DNA of 14,879 nucleotides, taken from Vicinamibacteria bacterium. Its GTDB lineage: Bacteria; Acidobacteriota; Vicinamibacteria; Vicinamibacterales; 2-12-FULL-66-21. A program made the translations under genes and the position numbers. Positions 13,810-14,879 of the stretch are shown here, piece after piece (within the stretch, counting starts at the first letter, position 1; each line of letters starts with the position of its first letter). The stretch is taken from contig JAICSD010000055.1 of assembly GCA_025937075.1 (NCBI GenBank), positions 1 to 14,879 on the forward strand, given 5' to 3'. The notes under the pieces are model-generated. The model was not told the origin of the DNA. It saw only the letters and a program-made list of their open reading frames with translations, and searched no databases.

Positions 13810-14064
13810 GTGTTGACTCCCCCTCCAGCTTGTTTCAGAATCGCAGACGCGTTGACCCTCGAGGATCTCGAACGGATTGTCCGCCGCGCACTCGGTGAGC
13901 TTGGCGTTGGAAATGGCCACGTCACCGTCTCGCCCGACGGCCTCGACCGCTGGCGCGTGACGGTCGGCGGAAAAGAGCAAACCTCGTTCACGATCCGCTG
14001 CGGCCGCGGGACGACGCCGCAGCACGTGCGCAGTCAGATCTTCGACCAATTCCACGGCCGATAG
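13810..14064 (+). CDS. Small hypothetical protein
   Basis: The 84-residue frame starts at GTG 13810 with AGGA seven bases upstream. A TTG at 13813 or 13852 could also serve. It contains an amphipathic helix (LTLEDLERIVRRALGELGV) and a strand-like stretch (GHVTVSPDGLDRWRVTVGGK, TSFTIRCGRG), then a helical end (PQHVRSQIFDQF). This alternation looks like a small folded alpha/beta domain, but I recognise no family. It is convergent with the Ku chimera, 14 bp apart. The codon pattern fits coding DNA better than the opposite-strand frame. Confidence 0.55.
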   Translation: MLTPPPACFRIADALTLEDLERIVRRALGELGVGNGHVTVSPDGLDRWRVTVGGKEQTSFTIRCGRGTTPQHVRSQIFDQFHGR

Positions 14065-14078
14065 ATGCGGTCCGCGCC

Positions 14079-14879
14079 CTAGCCCCGCGCGCGCTTCTTC
14101 TCCTTCGCCGGCTTGGCGGGTGCATCCGCGCGGACGGCCTTTTCAATCTCCACTTTCGCCGACTTCTTCTTCCCGGTGCTGACGCGATCGAGGCTCTGAC
14201 GCAGCGCGTCCATGAGGTTGACGACCTTGGGAGGCGCTTCCTCCGTCGTGGCAACGACCTCCTCCCCTGCGATCTTCGCGTCGATGATGCGCTGCAGTTC
14301 GTCCTGATACGCGTCTCGATACTCTGTGAGATCGAGCGCTCCTTCGAAGTTCTCGATCACCTGCTTGGCGAGCTTGATCTCGTCGGGTTTGACCTTCGAC
14401 GGCACACCGCCGAGCTCCTCGATGTTGTCCATGCTGCGGACCTCGTTGGCGCGCCGCATCGTGTACATCACGAGCGCCTTGTCCTTCGGCTGGACGGCAA
14501 CGAGATACTCGCGGCCGTAGAGCGCGAGCTTGCCGATGCCCGCCTTTCCCTTCATGCCCTCGCGCATGACGGCAAACGCCTCCTGGGCCATCTGCCCATC
14601 GGGCGCGAGGTAATAGGGACGCTCGACGTAGATCGGATCGATCGCCTGCGCGTCCGTGAACTGGCGGCGGTCGTAAGCCAGGTGGAAACGGAAACGCTCG
14701 TTGATGGTCTGGTCCCAGCCGGCCGAGAATGTGTTGCGCGTGTTGTCCACGTTCGACGTCAGGTTGCGCTCGTTCATAAAGCCGAAGCGGAGGACTGAGC
14801 TGGCGAGCGGCTTTAACTCCAGAGCGATCTCGCCGTGCCGGGAGCCGGGCGTAACGGTCGCGCCGAATGGATTGAAGAA
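14079..14879 (-). CDS. Ku C-terminal part fused in frame to an outer-membrane-barrel-like segment (5' end outside window)
   Basis: The frame is open from the right edge to TAG 14081-14079. The last 188 residues or so are bacterial Ku, the end-binding protein of non-homologous end joining: AIDPIYVERPYYLAPDG, GKLALYGREYLVAVQPKDKA, LVMYTMRRANEVRSMDNIEE, EIKLAKQVIENFEGALD and YRDAYQDELQRIIDAKIAGE, followed by the usual lysine-rich tail (KKSAKVEIEKAV, KEKKRARG). The normal first 90-100 residues of Ku (with the IWSGAISFGLV-type start) are absent. In their place, before about 14645, are about 77 residues such as GEIALELKPLASSVLRFGFM, NVDNTRNTFSAGWDQTINER and FRFHLAYDRRQFTD, alternating strands typical of an outer-membrane beta-barrel. 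The fused protein should not fold as Ku. Either a recombination joined two genes, or the assembly is chimeric. ATG 14777 is not a likely real start. Confidence 0.8.
   Translation of the reverse strand, partial: FFNPFGATVTPGSRHGEIALELKPLASSVLRFGFMNERNLTSNVDNTRNTFSAGWDQTINERFRFHLAYDRRQFTDAQAIDPIYVERPYYLAPDGQMAQEAFAVMREGMKGKAGIGKLALYGREYLVAVQPKDKALVMYTMRRANEVRSMDNIEELGGVPSKVKPDEIKLAKQVIENFEGALDLTEYRDAYQDELQRIIDAKIAGEEVVATTEEAPPKVVNLMDALRQSLDRVSTGKKKSAKVEIEKAVRADAPAKPAKEKKRARG

Overview
The window is a high-GC, densely packed Gram-negative chromosomal segment. Outer-membrane porins, several exported periplasmic enzymes, a PEP-CTERM protein remnant, a MEDS-domain protein beside a PAS/GAF histidine kinase, and bacterial Ku suggest a soil-type Acidobacteriota, perhaps a Vicinamibacteria-like lineage. 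That placement is inferred from gene style; no rRNA gene or marker protein is present to prove it.

Layout. 1-594 (-): N-terminal part of a phosphate-selective-porin-like outer membrane protein, cut by the window edge. It is divergent from 702-1808 (+), a sigma-54-dependent activator with no sensory domain, which is followed by 1880-2857 (+), an exported beta-propeller protein. 2858-4128 is a gene-poor accessory patch. An intact tRNA-Arg(TCT) (-) lies at 4052-4128, and a 45-bp copy of its 3' half recurs in direct orientation at 3113-3157. Between them is a translationally coupled DUF4160/DUF2442 gene pair. A third, 17-nt scrap of the tRNA end lies at 3033-3049. The arrangement looks like a very small tRNA-targeted island with no integrase.

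4154-7954 holds three genes for exported enzymes around a divergent promoter: a four-domain multicopper oxidase and a subclass-B3 metallo-beta-lactamase-fold hydrolase on the minus strand, and a two-domain rhodanese on the plus strand. Short perfect inverted repeats lie upstream of the oxidase (6089-6103) and in the hydrolase/rhodanese divergent region (7016-7030). 7963-8277 is a small coiled-coil hypothetical gene. 8285-11132 (-) is a two-gene signalling operon: a PAS-GAF-GAF histidine kinase followed by a MEDS sensory protein. 11319-11966 is an unknown exported protein, and about 12249-13217 is a diguanylate cyclase.

13256-14879 is rearranged. A tRNA-His(GTG) runs straight into the C-terminal part of a PEP-CTERM protein with no start. 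An apparent C-terminal scrap of an FAD-linked oxidase faces it, then comes a small hypothetical gene. At the right edge a minus-strand reading frame joins an outer-membrane beta-barrel-like segment in frame to the C-terminal two-thirds of Ku. These junctions are either true genome scars or assembly chimeras, and the sequence alone cannot separate the two.

The strongest points for a second look are the complementary loss of copper sites in the duplicated multicopper oxidase, the tRNA-Arg mini-island, and the Ku chimera.
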